From positions 124,001 through 188,000 of the forward strand of contig CAZUXT010000002.1 in assembly GCA_964624145.1 (NCBI GenBank): a DNA stretch of 64,000 bases, in the 5' to 3' direction. The number at the start of each line of letters is the position of its first letter. Positions within the stretch are counted from its first letter, which is position 1. Origin of the DNA: WJMT01 sp964624145. Lineage in GTDB: Bacteria > Acidobacteriota > Aminicenantia > Aminicenantales > Aminicenantaceae. Both the position numbers and the translations under genes were made by a program. The notes under the pieces were generated by a model. That model saw only the letters and a list, made by a program, of their open reading frames with translations. It was not told the origin of the DNA and did no database searches. Shown here piece by piece: positions 40,386 through 49,748 of the stretch.

Positions 40386-42050
40386 TTATGACACCGCTGC
40401 CCTTTCCAGTTTTTTCATGACTGAGAAAATAAGAGCGGCTGAAAGGAAGCACATCACGATCAAGAGAAGGAAGAACTGCCAGACTTCCCATCTATCCCAG
40501 AAATACCCGATAAAACCAGCCAGTGCGTTTCCTATGGCCGTGGCAGCCAGCCATCCGCCCTGCATGGTTCCCTTATACTTAGGCGGGCTGACTTTGGAGA
40601 CAAAAGAGATGCCCATCGGGGAAAGGCAGAGTTCGGCTATGGTCACAGAAAAGTAGGTGGCGATCAGCCAGTAAGGGGATATGAGCATGGGGGAGACACT
40701 TCCCTGCAGTTCAGCCGGGGAAGGAAGGTTTCTAGAAGCGATCAGCATGATCCCGAATGAAAAGGCTGTTATGATCATACCGATACCGATTTTTTTAGGG
40801 GTGCTGGGTTCTTTTTTCCGTTTTTGGAGGAAGCTGAAAAAAGCAATCACAACAGGAGTCAGAAACACGATAAAGATAGGATTGAAATGCTGGAAGAGCT
40901 GGGGGCTGATGGACATTATCGGGTTGAATCCGTTAACGACCACATACGTTATGAAGCCTCCTCCGACTAAAAGAACAAGGCCTATGATTTTGGTTGAGAC
41001 CTTGGTTCCTTTTCTCACAAGGAGAGCCAGCCCGATTATAGCTGCAAGAAAGGGGAGAAACGATCCGAGGTTAAAAAACGTATACGTGACCCGGCTGGCC
41101 TCGCTGACCGTGTAATCCCTGGCAAACATGCTGAGGGTAAAGCCGTTCTGGTGGAAGCTCATCCAGAAGAAAATGACCACAAAGAAAACAAAGAACAGAG
41201 CAAAAAGCCGGTCTCTAATCTGCTGTTTGGTTAATACGATCATTTTATCTTTATGTGCCTCGGATTTTTCTTTTTGTTTTTCTGTTAGGTCAGCGTGTTT
41301 GTAGTATTTTTTAAAACTCACGAATATCAGAAGAGAGACCACGATACTCAACGCCGTGATGGCAAAAGCCGCGTTGTAAGATTTGCTCAGCGTCTCTATG
41401 TACATTTGAGAGAAGGAAGCCAGGTCCGTGAAAGCGCTGCCCAGTTGGGCTTTGGCCAAAGAGAGAAGCTCTGAAGTATCTGATAAGGCTCCGTCAAGAA
41501 ACTGATGCGCCATGGCCGGAATTCTCGCATTATAGGTCAGTCCGGATTTGCCTAAAATCCAGTTACTTATTGTGGTGGCCGCATGAGGAGCGAAAAAGGC
41601 GCCCACATTGATACCCATATAAAAAATATTAAAGGCATAGTCACGTTTGCTTTCATATTTGGGGTCATCATAGAGATTCCCCACTAGGGCCTGAAGATTG
41701 CCTTTAAAGAATCCGGTTCCTACGCAGATGATGCCCAGCGCAATAAAAAGAAGCACCGGACCAAATCCGGGCAGAGCCATAAGGCTGTATCCCAGGATCA
41801 TCAGAATCGTGCCCAGGGTGATGGTTTTCCCGTATCCCATGACCCTGTCGGCCAGCCATCCGCCTATTAGCGGGAAAAAGTAGATGCCGAAGAGAAAAGT
41901 CCCGTAAACAGCGCCGGCTTGGGTGGCTGTATAGCCGAATTTCGCCTGGATGTAATAGACGAAAATGGCCAACATGGTGTAGAAACCAAAACGCTCTCCC
42001 ATGTTGGTAAAAAACGCAACAAACAGACCTTTAGGATGCTCTTTTAACAC
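40386..42050 (-). CDS. POT/PTR2-family proton-coupled oligopeptide transporter
   Basis: The start is set at GTG 42050, preceded by AAAGGAGGAACC; the frame continues upstream to 42119 without RBS support. The 554-residue major-facilitator protein begins LKEHPKGLFVAFFTNMGERFGFYTMLAIFVYYIQ with the E-x-x-E-R-F-like POT signature. It has about 12-14 TM helices, including AGAVYGTFLFGIYFFPLIGGWLADR and the second POT signature KRDYAFNIFYMGINVGAFFAP. It imports di/tripeptides, which fits the secreted peptidases in the window. A promoter is visible at 42118-42147. Confidence 0.93.
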   Translation of the reverse strand: MLKEHPKGLFVAFFTNMGERFGFYTMLAIFVYYIQAKFGYTATQAGAVYGTFLFGIYFFPLIGGWLADRVMGYGKTITLGTILMILGYSLMALPGFGPVLLFIALGIICVGTGFFKGNLQALVGNLYDDPKYESKRDYAFNIFYMGINVGAFFAPHAATTISNWILGKSGLTYNARIPAMAHQFLDGALSDTSELLSLAKAQLGSAFTDLASFSQMYIETLSKSYNAAFAITALSIVVSLLIFVSFKKYYKHADLTEKQKEKSEAHKDKMIVLTKQQIRDRLFALFFVFFVVIFFWMSFHQNGFTLSMFARDYTVSEASRVTYTFFNLGSFLPFLAAIIGLALLVRKGTKVSTKIIGLVLLVGGGFITYVVVNGFNPIMSISPQLFQHFNPIFIVFLTPVVIAFFSFLQKRKKEPSTPKKIGIGMIITAFSFGIMLIASRNLPSPAELQGSVSPMLISPYWLIATYFSVTIAELCLSPMGISFVSKVSPPKYKGTMQGGWLAATAIGNALAGFIGYFWDRWEVWQFFLLLIVMCFLSAALIFSVMKKLERAAVS

Positions 42051-42117
42051 GGTTCCTCCTTTATCTTCATAATGATGGTCGTATATATATATTTTTTTGT
42101 GAGCAGCTTTAATGACC

Positions 42118-42147
42118 ATATTACATTTATAAAACTCTTTCCGTCAA
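42118..42147 (-). promoter_or_regulatory. Putative promoter of the peptide transporter
   Basis: On the minus strand TTGACG (42147-42142) and TAATAT (42123-42118) are 18 bp apart, giving a leader of about 60 nt. A perfect inverted repeat TGACCGT-N12-ACGGTCA (42163-42188) lies just upstream, between the divergent genes, and may be an operator. Confidence 0.5.
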
Positions 42148-42270
42148 TTAAAAAATTTGAAATGACCGTAAATAATCAAACACGGTCACGGAATGAGGAA
42201 GGCATGGAGTCACAGAGAGAATTTTACTTCATATGAAAAATAATATAGAATAAAAAAGGGAGGGAAGAGC

Positions 42271-42495
42271 ATGGCCAAAGTCAGTGAAACCAAAGAAAAT
42301 CTAAAAAAATGTATTTGCGGTCAGTGTCCTTCGTACAACGAGTGCATGAAAGAAAAATCAGAAGGACTGTACTGCGCACGGGAGAAAAGTTCTTGTGAGT
42401 TTGAAAAGAAAGGCTGTATCTGCGGGGCCTGTCCATTGACCGAAGAGTATGGACTGGACAAGTTGTACTACTGCGAAACCGGAAAAGCAGAATAA
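42271..42495 (+). CDS. Small Cys-rich DUF2769-type protein
   Basis: A 74-residue protein with a strong RBS (GGGAGGGAAGAG). Two similar Cys modules are visible: CICGQCPSYNEC and CICGACPLTEEYG, with extra Cys in between (YCAREKSSCEF) and near the end (YYCETG), a pattern of DUF2769 proteins of anaerobes. It probably binds a metal or Fe-S cluster; function unknown. It is a single gene convergent with the manC end. Confidence 0.85.
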   Translation: MAKVSETKENLKKCICGQCPSYNECMKEKSEGLYCAREKSSCEFEKKGCICGACPLTEEYGLDKLYYCETGKAE

Positions 42496-42509
42496 ACAAA
42501 CCCTTTTAT

Positions 42510-43586
42510 TTACAGGTAATTCTTTTCTCCTTTTTTTTTGAGGGAGTTCACCACTTGTTTGACTTTTTGATCCATATCCTTCCTGCAGATAAGAAGAGCG
42601 TCCTCTGTGTTGACAATCATCAGGTCCCTGAGCCCTATCAAGGCTGTAATCTTTCCAGGATTATGAACAAGGCAGTTCTTCGTGTCAATCGTGATGTTCT
42701 CTCCCCTTAAGGCATTGTTGTCGGGGTCCTTTTCCCATATTTCACAAAGAGAGGACCATGATCCGACATCAGACCATCCAAAGTCGCCTTTGCTCATAAG
42801 AACATCCCTGCTCTTTTCCATAAGCGCATAGTCTATGGAGATGGAGGGGATTTCACGGAAGATTTCTTTTAATCTGTTTTTATCGTCGTTTTGAAGCGCA
42901 TCCAGCATATTTTCCCAGTAAAAATACATATCCGGTGCGTATTTCTTGAGGTTTGAAGCGAAAGTGCGCGCTTTCCAGATAAACATCCCCGAGTTCCAGA
43001 AATAGGTGCCTGATTTAATGAAGCTCACTGCTGTATCATGATCGGGTTTTTCTTTGAATTCTTTGACTTTAAAAAATTCTTCCTCTTGAAAGAAAAGGAG
43101 GTTTTTTTTGGAAAACTGTATGTACCCGTAACCTGTGGAGGGGTGGGAAGGGGGAATGCCAAAGGTTATAAGACAGCTGCTTTTATCAGCAGCTTCTGAA
43201 GCTGCTTCTAATTTTTTTAAAAAAGAAGCCGGATCTTTTATCAAATGGTCTGCAGGAAGAACCGTGATTACGGATTCCGGATTTTTTAGATAAATATGCG
43301 CTGTGGCAAGAAGCAGACAGGGAGCTGTGTTTTTCCCTTCCGGTTCCACAAGGAGATTTTCTTGCGGTATTTTTGGAAGGAGTCCGGCTAAGGTCCTGGT
43401 TTGTTCGCTGTTGGCTATGGTGTATATATCTGAAGAGGAAATCTTGGGTGAGATTCTCTGGATGGTCTCTTCGATCATTGTTTTATCACTTATGATAGGA
43501 AGAAACTGCTTTGGTTTTTCTTTTCTGCTTAAAGGCCAGAACCGGCTTCCAACACCGCCTGCAATGACAACCGCGCTGATATTCAT
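42510..43586 (-). CDS. manC: Mannose-1-phosphate guanylyltransferase
   Basis: A 358-residue nucleotidyltransferase: NISAVVIAGGVGSRFWPLSRKEKPKQFLPI is the GDP-mannose pyrophosphorylase signature, followed by VEPEGKNTAPCLLLA and the FWNSGMFIWKA and FGWSDVGSW motifs. It lacks the C-terminal cupin isomerase domain of bifunctional enzymes, so it makes GDP-mannose only. RBS GAGGAGGG. It is the last gene of the minus-strand block, after uppP and manB, which provides its mannose-1-phosphate. Confidence 0.94.
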   Translation of the reverse strand: MNISAVVIAGGVGSRFWPLSRKEKPKQFLPIISDKTMIEETIQRISPKISSSDIYTIANSEQTRTLAGLLPKIPQENLLVEPEGKNTAPCLLLATAHIYLKNPESVITVLPADHLIKDPASFLKKLEAASEAADKSSCLITFGIPPSHPSTGYGYIQFSKKNLLFFQEEEFFKVKEFKEKPDHDTAVSFIKSGTYFWNSGMFIWKARTFASNLKKYAPDMYFYWENMLDALQNDDKNRLKEIFREIPSISIDYALMEKSRDVLMSKGDFGWSDVGSWSSLCEIWEKDPDNNALRGENITIDTKNCLVHNPGKITALIGLRDLMIVNTEDALLICRKDMDQKVKQVVNSLKKKGEKNYL

Positions 43587-43608
43587 TTTTCCCTCCTCTT
43601 TATTCTCT

Positions 43609-44397
43609 TTAAAGTGTAAATATGAATCCCAATACAGCTGCGGCCGCCAAGTAAAACGAGAACAAATAAAACTTGCCTTTATTGATGATCTCTGTCAGGA
43701 AAACAAGCGAAAAATAACCTGTAAGGGCTGCAGCTACAATTCCTATGATTATGATACTCCAGGGTTGGGAAGAAAGAACAGTTTTTTGGAGCTGAAAAAC
43801 AGAAGCCCCTAATATGGCGGGTATGGAAAGCAAAAAGGAAAACCGGGCAGCCTTTTCCCTCTTCCATCCCAAAAAGAGCGCCCCTCCTATGGTTAAACCC
43901 GAACGAGAGAAACCGGGTACGATAGCTATTCCCTGAAGGACTCCGATAAGGAACGGATGCAGGGGGAGTCTCACTTTTTTCTGTCTGGCAAATTTCGTAA
44001 AGAACAGAAACAGAGCTGTAATGAAAAGCGCTATGGACACGGCTTTGGGAGATTCAAACAAAGATTCAAAAAGGCCGCTGAAGAAATAGCCAATAAGAAA
44101 CGTGGGGATAGAGGCCACGATAAGAGAGAGGACAAGAATCATATTCGGATTTCTGGTCTTTAAGGAAGGTTTTTTGCAGAATCCACAGAAGCTCAGGACG
44201 ATATCTTTGATTTCTTTCCGGAGAAATACGAAAAGAGACAGGACGGTCCCTAAGTGGAGCATCACATCGACCAGAAGCTGAGGTTCTTTAAGGCCTAAGA
44301 GATTCTGTATGAGAACCAGATGCCCCGAACTGCTTATGGGGAAAAATTCTGTTATTCCCTGGATTATGCCGAGAATTATTATTTTTATTAAGCTCAA
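43609..44397 (-). CDS. uppP: Undecaprenyl-diphosphatase
   Basis: A 262-residue polytopic membrane protein of the UppP/BacA family. Motif 1 is GIIQGITEFFPISSSGHLVL near the N-terminus and motif 2 is IVPGFSRSGLTIGGALFLG. It dephosphorylates undecaprenyl pyrophosphate to recycle the carrier lipid for peptidoglycan and O-antigen, and can confer bacitracin tolerance. It overlaps the manB stop by 4 nt. Confidence 0.95.
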   Translation of the reverse strand: MSLIKIIILGIIQGITEFFPISSSGHLVLIQNLLGLKEPQLLVDVMLHLGTVLSLFVFLRKEIKDIVLSFCGFCKKPSLKTRNPNMILVLSLIVASIPTFLIGYFFSGLFESLFESPKAVSIALFITALFLFFTKFARQKKVRLPLHPFLIGVLQGIAIVPGFSRSGLTIGGALFLGWKREKAARFSFLLSIPAILGASVFQLQKTVLSSQPWSIIIIGIVAAALTGYFSLVFLTEIINKGKFYLFSFYLAAAAVLGFIFTL

Positions 44398-45764
44398 GAC
44401 TCACTGATTCTCCGGATGGCTTTTTCTATTGTTTTTTCGACTTCTTTTCGTATTGATTTTAGATCCTCTTCGGTTTTGGCTTCGAATCTCAGCACCAGAG
44501 CGTCCTGCGTGTTCGATGCCCGGACCAGGCCCCAACCATTCGGGAATAGAGCCCTAACACCATCTATATCAATAATTTTATGCTTTTTGGAAAGATCTTT
44601 TTTGACTTCTTCTACGATTTTAAATTTGACCTTGTCCGAGGCGTAAATCCGGATTTCAGGGGTAGTAAAAGTCTGAGGCAGGTCAGAAAGCATTTCTGAT
44701 AGGTTTTTATCGCTTTGAGATACGATTTCAGCAACACGCGCTGAAGAGTATATGGCATCATCATATCCGAAGTAACGGTCTGCAAAGAAGATATGGCCGC
44801 TCATCTCACCTGCGAGAATGGCCTTTTCTTCCTTGATTTTTTTCTTTATCAAAGAATGGCCTGTTTTCCACATAATGGGGCGTCCTCCGAGTTTTTTGAT
44901 CTCATCATAAAGAAGTTGGGATGCTTTGACTTCGGAAATAACCGGGGCTCCCGGGTTTGATGGAAGAATATCCCGGCAGAGCAGTATCATCAGCTTGTCG
45001 CCCCATATAATGTTTCCTTTGTCATCGATCACTCCTATCCGGTCGCTGTCTCCGTCATATGATATTCCCAGGTCAGCTTTGGTTTCCCTGACTTTTTTGA
45101 TCAGGTCTTCCAGGGCTTCCGGCAGGGTGGGATCAGGGTGATGATTGGGGAAATGACCGTCCATTTCACAGTAAAGTTCTGTCACTTCACATCCCAGCCT
45201 CTTAAAGAGAGGCACGGCTACCGGCCCTCCGGTCCCGTTTCCGGCGTCTATCACGACCTTTACTTTATTCTTTATGTCAACGTTGTTCACCACAAAATCT
45301 TCATACTCTTTGTTGATATCAAGATTTGTTTTCTTTCCGGGTTTGTCTTCGATAAAATCTTTATTTTTTATGAGTTTGTATATGTTAGTGATGCTTTCTC
45401 CGTATAGTGTGTCCTGCCCCAGCATTATTTTGAAGCCGTTGAATTCGGGAGGATTATGGGACCCTGTGATCATGACGCCTGCCTGCAGCTTTTTTCTGAA
45501 GATGCTGAAATACAACAAAGGGGTCGGAACAGTGCCCAGGGAAACCACATTACATCCTGTAGACTCCAGACCTTCGGACAGATAATCAAAAAACAAAGGG
45601 GAGCTTAACCGGCAGTCTCTTCCCACAGCCACTTCGGTCTTTTCGTGTCTTCTGAAGAGAGTCCCGATTCCTTTTCCCAGCAGGGTGACTGTTTCCCTGG
45701 TCAGGTCCTGGTCTACGATGCCTCTGATATCGTATTGTCTGAATATTTCAGGTTTGATGGTCAT
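44394..45764 (-). CDS. manB: Phosphomannomutase/phosphoglucomutase
   Basis: A 456-residue alpha-D-phosphohexomutase of the AlgC/ManB type. It begins IFRQYDIRGIVDQDLT, has the active-site serine loop GVMITGSHNPPEFNG, the Mg-binding DGDSDR in SYDGDSDRIGVID, the sugar-specificity GEMSGHIFF loop and the phosphate-binding RASNTQDALVLRFEA. It interconverts mannose-6-P and mannose-1-P, feeding ManC. The spacing to kdsC is about 30 nt. Confidence 0.94.
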   Translation of the reverse strand: MTIKPEIFRQYDIRGIVDQDLTRETVTLLGKGIGTLFRRHEKTEVAVGRDCRLSSPLFFDYLSEGLESTGCNVVSLGTVPTPLLYFSIFRKKLQAGVMITGSHNPPEFNGFKIMLGQDTLYGESITNIYKLIKNKDFIEDKPGKKTNLDINKEYEDFVVNNVDIKNKVKVVIDAGNGTGGPVAVPLFKRLGCEVTELYCEMDGHFPNHHPDPTLPEALEDLIKKVRETKADLGISYDGDSDRIGVIDDKGNIIWGDKLMILLCRDILPSNPGAPVISEVKASQLLYDEIKKLGGRPIMWKTGHSLIKKKIKEEKAILAGEMSGHIFFADRYFGYDDAIYSSARVAEIVSQSDKNLSEMLSDLPQTFTTPEIRIYASDKVKFKIVEEVKKDLSKKHKIIDIDGVRALFPNGWGLVRASNTQDALVLRFEAKTEEDLKSIRKEVEKTIEKAIRRISES

Positions 45765-45794
45765 GTTTTTCCCTCCTTTGATCCTCGTTCGTAA

Positions 45795-46334
45795 TTATTC
45801 GGTTTCTCCTTTCAAGTCACTGATTTTATCTTTGATCACATCCCATTTGTTTTGAGCGTTAAGGATGAATTCAATGAATTCTCTTACAGCTCCGCTTCCT
45901 CCTTTGTGACGGCATACATAATCGGCATTTTTTATGACCAAGGGATGGGCATCTGCGACAGCCCCGGCCAGTCCGACTGCCTGTATAACCTCCAGGTCTC
46001 CTATATCATCTCCTATATAGGCAATTTCGTCATCTTTGAGTTTATGCTTTTCTTTTATTTCCAGAAAAACCTGTTTCTTATGGATGACGCCCTGATAAAG
46101 TTCAGAAATTCTAAGTTTTTGAGCTCTCAGCTCCAAAGCTTTTGAATTTTTTCCGGTTATGATCCCTGTTTTAAATCCGGCCAGATGAGCCAGAAGAATG
46201 CCCAGGCCGTCTCTTACGTGGTATGACTTGACTTCCTCTCCGTTTTGAAGGACGTACAGAGAGCCGTCTGTCATGGTTCCGTCCACATCCATAAGGATCA
46301 TTTTGATGCGCCTTGCTTTTTCTTTTATCTTCAT
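45795..46334 (-). CDS. kdsC: 3-deoxy-D-manno-octulosonate 8-phosphate phosphatase
   Basis: The start at 46334 overlaps the kdsD stop (TAATG) and gives 179 residues; a longer frame to 46355 is rejected. HAD-superfamily C0 type without a large cap: catalytic ILMDVDGTMTDGSLYV, motif II IITGKNSKALELRA, motif III with GDDIGDLEVIQAVGLAGAVADAHP. It removes the phosphate from Kdo-8-P in LPS core synthesis. Confidence 0.95.
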   Translation of the reverse strand: MKIKEKARRIKMILMDVDGTMTDGSLYVLQNGEEVKSYHVRDGLGILLAHLAGFKTGIITGKNSKALELRAQKLRISELYQGVIHKKQVFLEIKEKHKLKDDEIAYIGDDIGDLEVIQAVGLAGAVADAHPLVIKNADYVCRHKGGSGAVREFIEFILNAQNKWDVIKDKISDLKGETE

Positions 46335-47305
46335 TAGAACATCTCCGTGCGCCACAGGTCATGGAGGTGGATGATGCCTTCGATTTTTCCTTCTTTGTTT
46401 TGAATGAGGAGAGAAGTGATCTTGTTTGACTCCATGATATTCAGAGCTTCTGTTGCCAGAGCTTCTTTGTTAACTGCCAGGGGCTTTGGTGTCATGCAGT
46501 CTTTAGCTGTTTTATGAAAAATATTCTTGCCGAAACTCTGCATTTTTCTTCTCAGGTCTCCGTCTGTGATGATCCCCTCTAACCGGCCGTTCACATCAAT
46601 CACACAGGTCACACCCAGTTGTTTCTCCGTCATTTCCTTAAGGACCTGGGTCATGGGAGTGTCCTGCCTGACAGAAGGGATCTGCTGTCTCTTGTGCATG
46701 AGATTTTTTACCTTCAACAGTTTTTTCCCTAATTCTCCTCTCGGATGGAAAGATGCGAAATCGTACCTGTCGAAATTTTTGATGTTCATGAGAGTGATGG
46801 CCAGGGCGTCTCCGATCGCAAGCGCAGCGGTAGAGCTCGAAGTGGGGACGACATTATCTGGTTCAGCCTCTTTGTCGACTTTAGCTTCGAGCAGAATATC
46901 ACTGTACTTTGCCAGCTTGGAATGTTTGTTTCCCGTAATGCCAATGAGTTTTATCCCTATTCTTTTGACAAAATCAAGTATGGGTATGATTTCTTTTGTG
47001 TTTCCGGAATAGGAAATGGCAATGATGATATCATTTTTGACGATCATACCCAGGTCTCCATGGCCTGCTTCAACGGGGTGCAAGAACATGGAAGGGGTTC
47101 CGCAGCTTGAAAGCGTGGCTGCGATTTTGCGTCCTATAAGGCCTGATTTTCCAATTCCTGTGACAATGGCCCTCCCCTCGATGCCGGAGAGGAGCTCGAC
47201 GGCTTTGACGAAATTTTCGTCTATGGTTGCGGCGAGTTTGTTCAGCGCCATGGCTTCGCTTTGTATGACATTTTGGCCTGTTTTTATGATTTCGCTTTTT
47301 TTCAT
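46334..47305 (-). CDS. kdsD: Arabinose-5-phosphate isomerase
   Basis: A 324-residue protein with an N-terminal SIS (sugar isomerase) domain (AIVTGIGKSGLIGRKIAATLSSCGTPSMFLHPVEAGHGDLGM, VVPTSSSTAALAIGDALA) and two C-terminal CBS domains. It converts ribulose-5-P to arabinose-5-P, the first step towards Kdo. Three adjacent start codons (GTG ATG ATG) are present; the last, 47305, has the best spacing to AGAGG. Confidence 0.95.
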   Translation of the reverse strand: MKKSEIIKTGQNVIQSEAMALNKLAATIDENFVKAVELLSGIEGRAIVTGIGKSGLIGRKIAATLSSCGTPSMFLHPVEAGHGDLGMIVKNDIIIAISYSGNTKEIIPILDFVKRIGIKLIGITGNKHSKLAKYSDILLEAKVDKEAEPDNVVPTSSSTAALAIGDALAITLMNIKNFDRYDFASFHPRGELGKKLLKVKNLMHKRQQIPSVRQDTPMTQVLKEMTEKQLGVTCVIDVNGRLEGIITDGDLRRKMQSFGKNIFHKTAKDCMTPKPLAVNKEALATEALNIMESNKITSLLIQNKEGKIEGIIHLHDLWRTEMF

Positions 47306-47317
47306 CATCACCTCTGT

Positions 47318-48169
47318 TTATGAATCATGGACTGTTTTTTGGATGACGGCTTTTCTTATGTTAAGAAGGGACTGTAAAATCCCGTTTAAATCTTTTAATA
47401 TCAATGAGTTAGATGGGTCGGAGAGGGCTTTGGCAGGATTGTCATGGACCTCCATGAACACTCCGTCAGCCCCTACACTGACACCGGCTTGGGCGATAAA
47501 GGGAATGAGCTCTGTTTCTCCCCCTGAAGACTGTCCTTTTCCTCCCGGTTTTTGAACCGCATGAGAGGCATCGATCACAACAGGGAATCCCCACTTTTTC
47601 ATGATCGGGATCGACCGGACATCAAAAACGAGATTGTTGTACCCAAAACAGGTGCCTCTTTCCGTCAGTATGATGTCATCATTTTCCTGCCTGAGTATCT
47701 TGTCAATGATATTTTTCATTTCAAGCGGGGATAAGAACTGCCCTTTTTTGATGTTCAAAGGCCTGCCGGTTGCGGCCGCTTCAGTAATCAAATCACTCTG
47801 CCGGCACAGAAAAGCGGGGATTTGAATGATATCCAGGACTTCAGCTGCTTTTTCCGCCTGCCATGTCTCATGAATATCTGAAAGCACGGGGACAGAGAGC
47901 TCTTTTTTGATCCTGTTCAGAATTTTCAAGCCCTGTTCGATACCGGGCCCTCTGTACGAGTCAATGGAAGAGCGGTTGGCTTTGTCAAAAGAGGATTTAA
48001 AGATAAAGGGGATTTTGAGCTTCTGGCATATTTTCTTTATTTCCGCTGCCATAAAAAAAGCGTGGTCTTCACTTTCTATCACACAGGGCCCTGCGATCAG
48101 AAAGAGAGGATTGAATCCTCCTATACGCAGGTCTTTATTTATTTTGATTTCTTTTGGTACGATAGGCAT
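47318..48169 (-). CDS. kdsA: 3-deoxy-8-phosphooctulonate synthase
   Basis: A 283-residue TIM-barrel enzyme joining arabinose-5-P and PEP to Kdo-8-P. Hallmarks: LFLIAGPCVIESEDHAFFMA, FKSSFDKANRSSIDSYRGPG, LSDIHETWQAEKAAEVLDIIQIPAFLCRQSDL and VVIDASHAVQKPGGKGQSSGG. Its start lies inside the 3' end of pyrG (35-nt overlap). Confidence 0.97.
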   Translation of the reverse strand: MPIVPKEIKINKDLRIGGFNPLFLIAGPCVIESEDHAFFMAAEIKKICQKLKIPFIFKSSFDKANRSSIDSYRGPGIEQGLKILNRIKKELSVPVLSDIHETWQAEKAAEVLDIIQIPAFLCRQSDLITEAAATGRPLNIKKGQFLSPLEMKNIIDKILRQENDDIILTERGTCFGYNNLVFDVRSIPIMKKWGFPVVIDASHAVQKPGGKGQSSGGETELIPFIAQAGVSVGADGVFMEVHDNPAKALSDPSNSLILKDLNGILQSLLNIRKAVIQKTVHDS

Positions 48170-49748
48170 AGCTTGCTCCGATAAAAGATTTAAAGATCGG
48201 GTGTGGATCCAGAGGCTTGGATTTGAATTCAGGATGGAACTGACACCCGAGAAACCAGGGATGGTTTCTGATCTCTATGACCTCCACAAGGTCGTGTTTT
48301 GGATTTTTCCCGGATATAACAAGGCCTTTTTCTGATAAGATATTTTCATAATCCGGATTGAATTCATATCTGTGCCTGTGACGCTCATAGACACTGGCCT
48401 TTTCATAGGCAGCGGCCGCAAGAGAGCCTTTTTTGAGATGGCAGAGAAACTTTCCCAGTCTCATGGTGCCGCCCAAATCCCTGATTCCTTTGAGTTCCCT
48501 CCATTTAAAAAATATTTTATGGGGAGTATTTGGGTCAAACTCTGTGCTGTTGGCTTTCTTAAGTCCTGCGATGTTTCTCGCAAATTCAATAGCAGCGCAC
48601 TGCATCCCCAGGCATATCCCGAAGTAAGGTATCTTTTGCGTTCGCGCATACGTGACCGCACTGATTTTACCGTCGATGCCCCTGATCCCGAATCCCCCGG
48701 GGACAAGGATTCCATCTGTGTTTTTGAGTTTTTCTTCCGGAGAGTTTTTCTCAATATCTTCAGCTTCAATCCAGGCTATGTTGATTTTCAACCTGTGCAC
48801 TGTGCCGGCGTGGTATAAAGCCTGGATGAGACTGAGATAGGAGTCAGGCAGGCCAGAGTACTTACCCACAAGGGCGATATTGACTTCATCCTTTGGCGAC
48901 TTCATTTTTTCGACCATTTCTTCCCAATCGTCAAGCCTGCCTCTGTTGACCGGCATTTTGAGTTTATTCAGAATGATTTCATCCAGTTTTTCTTTTGCGA
49001 AGAACAAAGGGATTTCATATATGATATCGACATCTTTGGCTGTGATAACAGCCTCAAAGGGGACATTTGTGAACAGGGATATCTTGTTTTTGATGCTGTC
49101 ATTAAGGGGCCGATCTGTTCTGCAGAGAAGGATATCAGGCTGGATACCGATGGCTCTCAGCTCACGGACACTGTGCTGGGTCGGCTTTGTTTTCAACTCT
49201 TTTGACGTTTTTAAATAGGGGACGAGTGTCAGGTGTATGAAAAGGGTGTTGTCCTTCCCGTGTTCAAGTCTCATTTGACGTGTGGCTTCCAGAAAGGGCT
49301 GGCCTTCGATATCCCCGACTGTTCCGCCTATCTCAATGATCACAATGTCGTTTTTTTCAGCGGCCGCACGGAAAGCATCTTTGATTTCATCGGTAACGTG
49401 AGGGATGACCTGGACCGTTTTCCCAAGGAATTTTCCCTGCCTTTCTTTTTTGAGTATGGATGCGTATATCCGGCCCGAAGTCCAATTGTGTGCCTGAGTG
49501 GTATTTGTGGAGGTAAAGCGCTCGTAGTGGCCGAGGTCGAGATCGGTTTCAGCCCCGTCATCTGTGACGTATACCTCTCCGTGCTGGAAAGGATTCATGG
49601 TCCCGGGGTCCACATTAAGATAGGGGTCAAACTTTTTAATGGTTATGCTGTATCCATGGCTTTCCAGCAGCCTTCCTATGGAAGCGGCAGCGATACCTTT
49701 GCCCAGCGCTGAAAGAACACCTCCTGTGATGAAAATAAATTTACTCAT
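48135..49748 (-). CDS. pyrG: CTP synthase
   Basis: The start at 49748 has AAGGAGAAC upstream and gives the canonical MSKFIFITGGVLSALGKGIAAASIG; a frame to 49811 is rejected. The 537-residue enzyme has the synthase domain (DPYLNVDPGTMNPFQHGEVYVTDDGAETDLDLGHYERF) and the class I glutaminase domain with the catalytic Cys in FGICLGMQCAAIEFA. It makes CTP from UTP. Its position between kdsB, which consumes CTP, and kdsA is functional as well as positional. It overlaps kdsB by 8 nt. Confidence 0.97.
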   Translation of the reverse strand: MSKFIFITGGVLSALGKGIAAASIGRLLESHGYSITIKKFDPYLNVDPGTMNPFQHGEVYVTDDGAETDLDLGHYERFTSTNTTQAHNWTSGRIYASILKKERQGKFLGKTVQVIPHVTDEIKDAFRAAAEKNDIVIIEIGGTVGDIEGQPFLEATRQMRLEHGKDNTLFIHLTLVPYLKTSKELKTKPTQHSVRELRAIGIQPDILLCRTDRPLNDSIKNKISLFTNVPFEAVITAKDVDIIYEIPLFFAKEKLDEIILNKLKMPVNRGRLDDWEEMVEKMKSPKDEVNIALVGKYSGLPDSYLSLIQALYHAGTVHRLKINIAWIEAEDIEKNSPEEKLKNTDGILVPGGFGIRGIDGKISAVTYARTQKIPYFGICLGMQCAAIEFARNIAGLKKANSTEFDPNTPHKIFFKWRELKGIRDLGGTMRLGKFLCHLKKGSLAAAAYEKASVYERHRHRYEFNPDYENILSEKGLVISGKNPKHDLVEVIEIRNHPWFLGCQFHPEFKSKPLDPHPIFKSFIGASYAYRTKRNQNK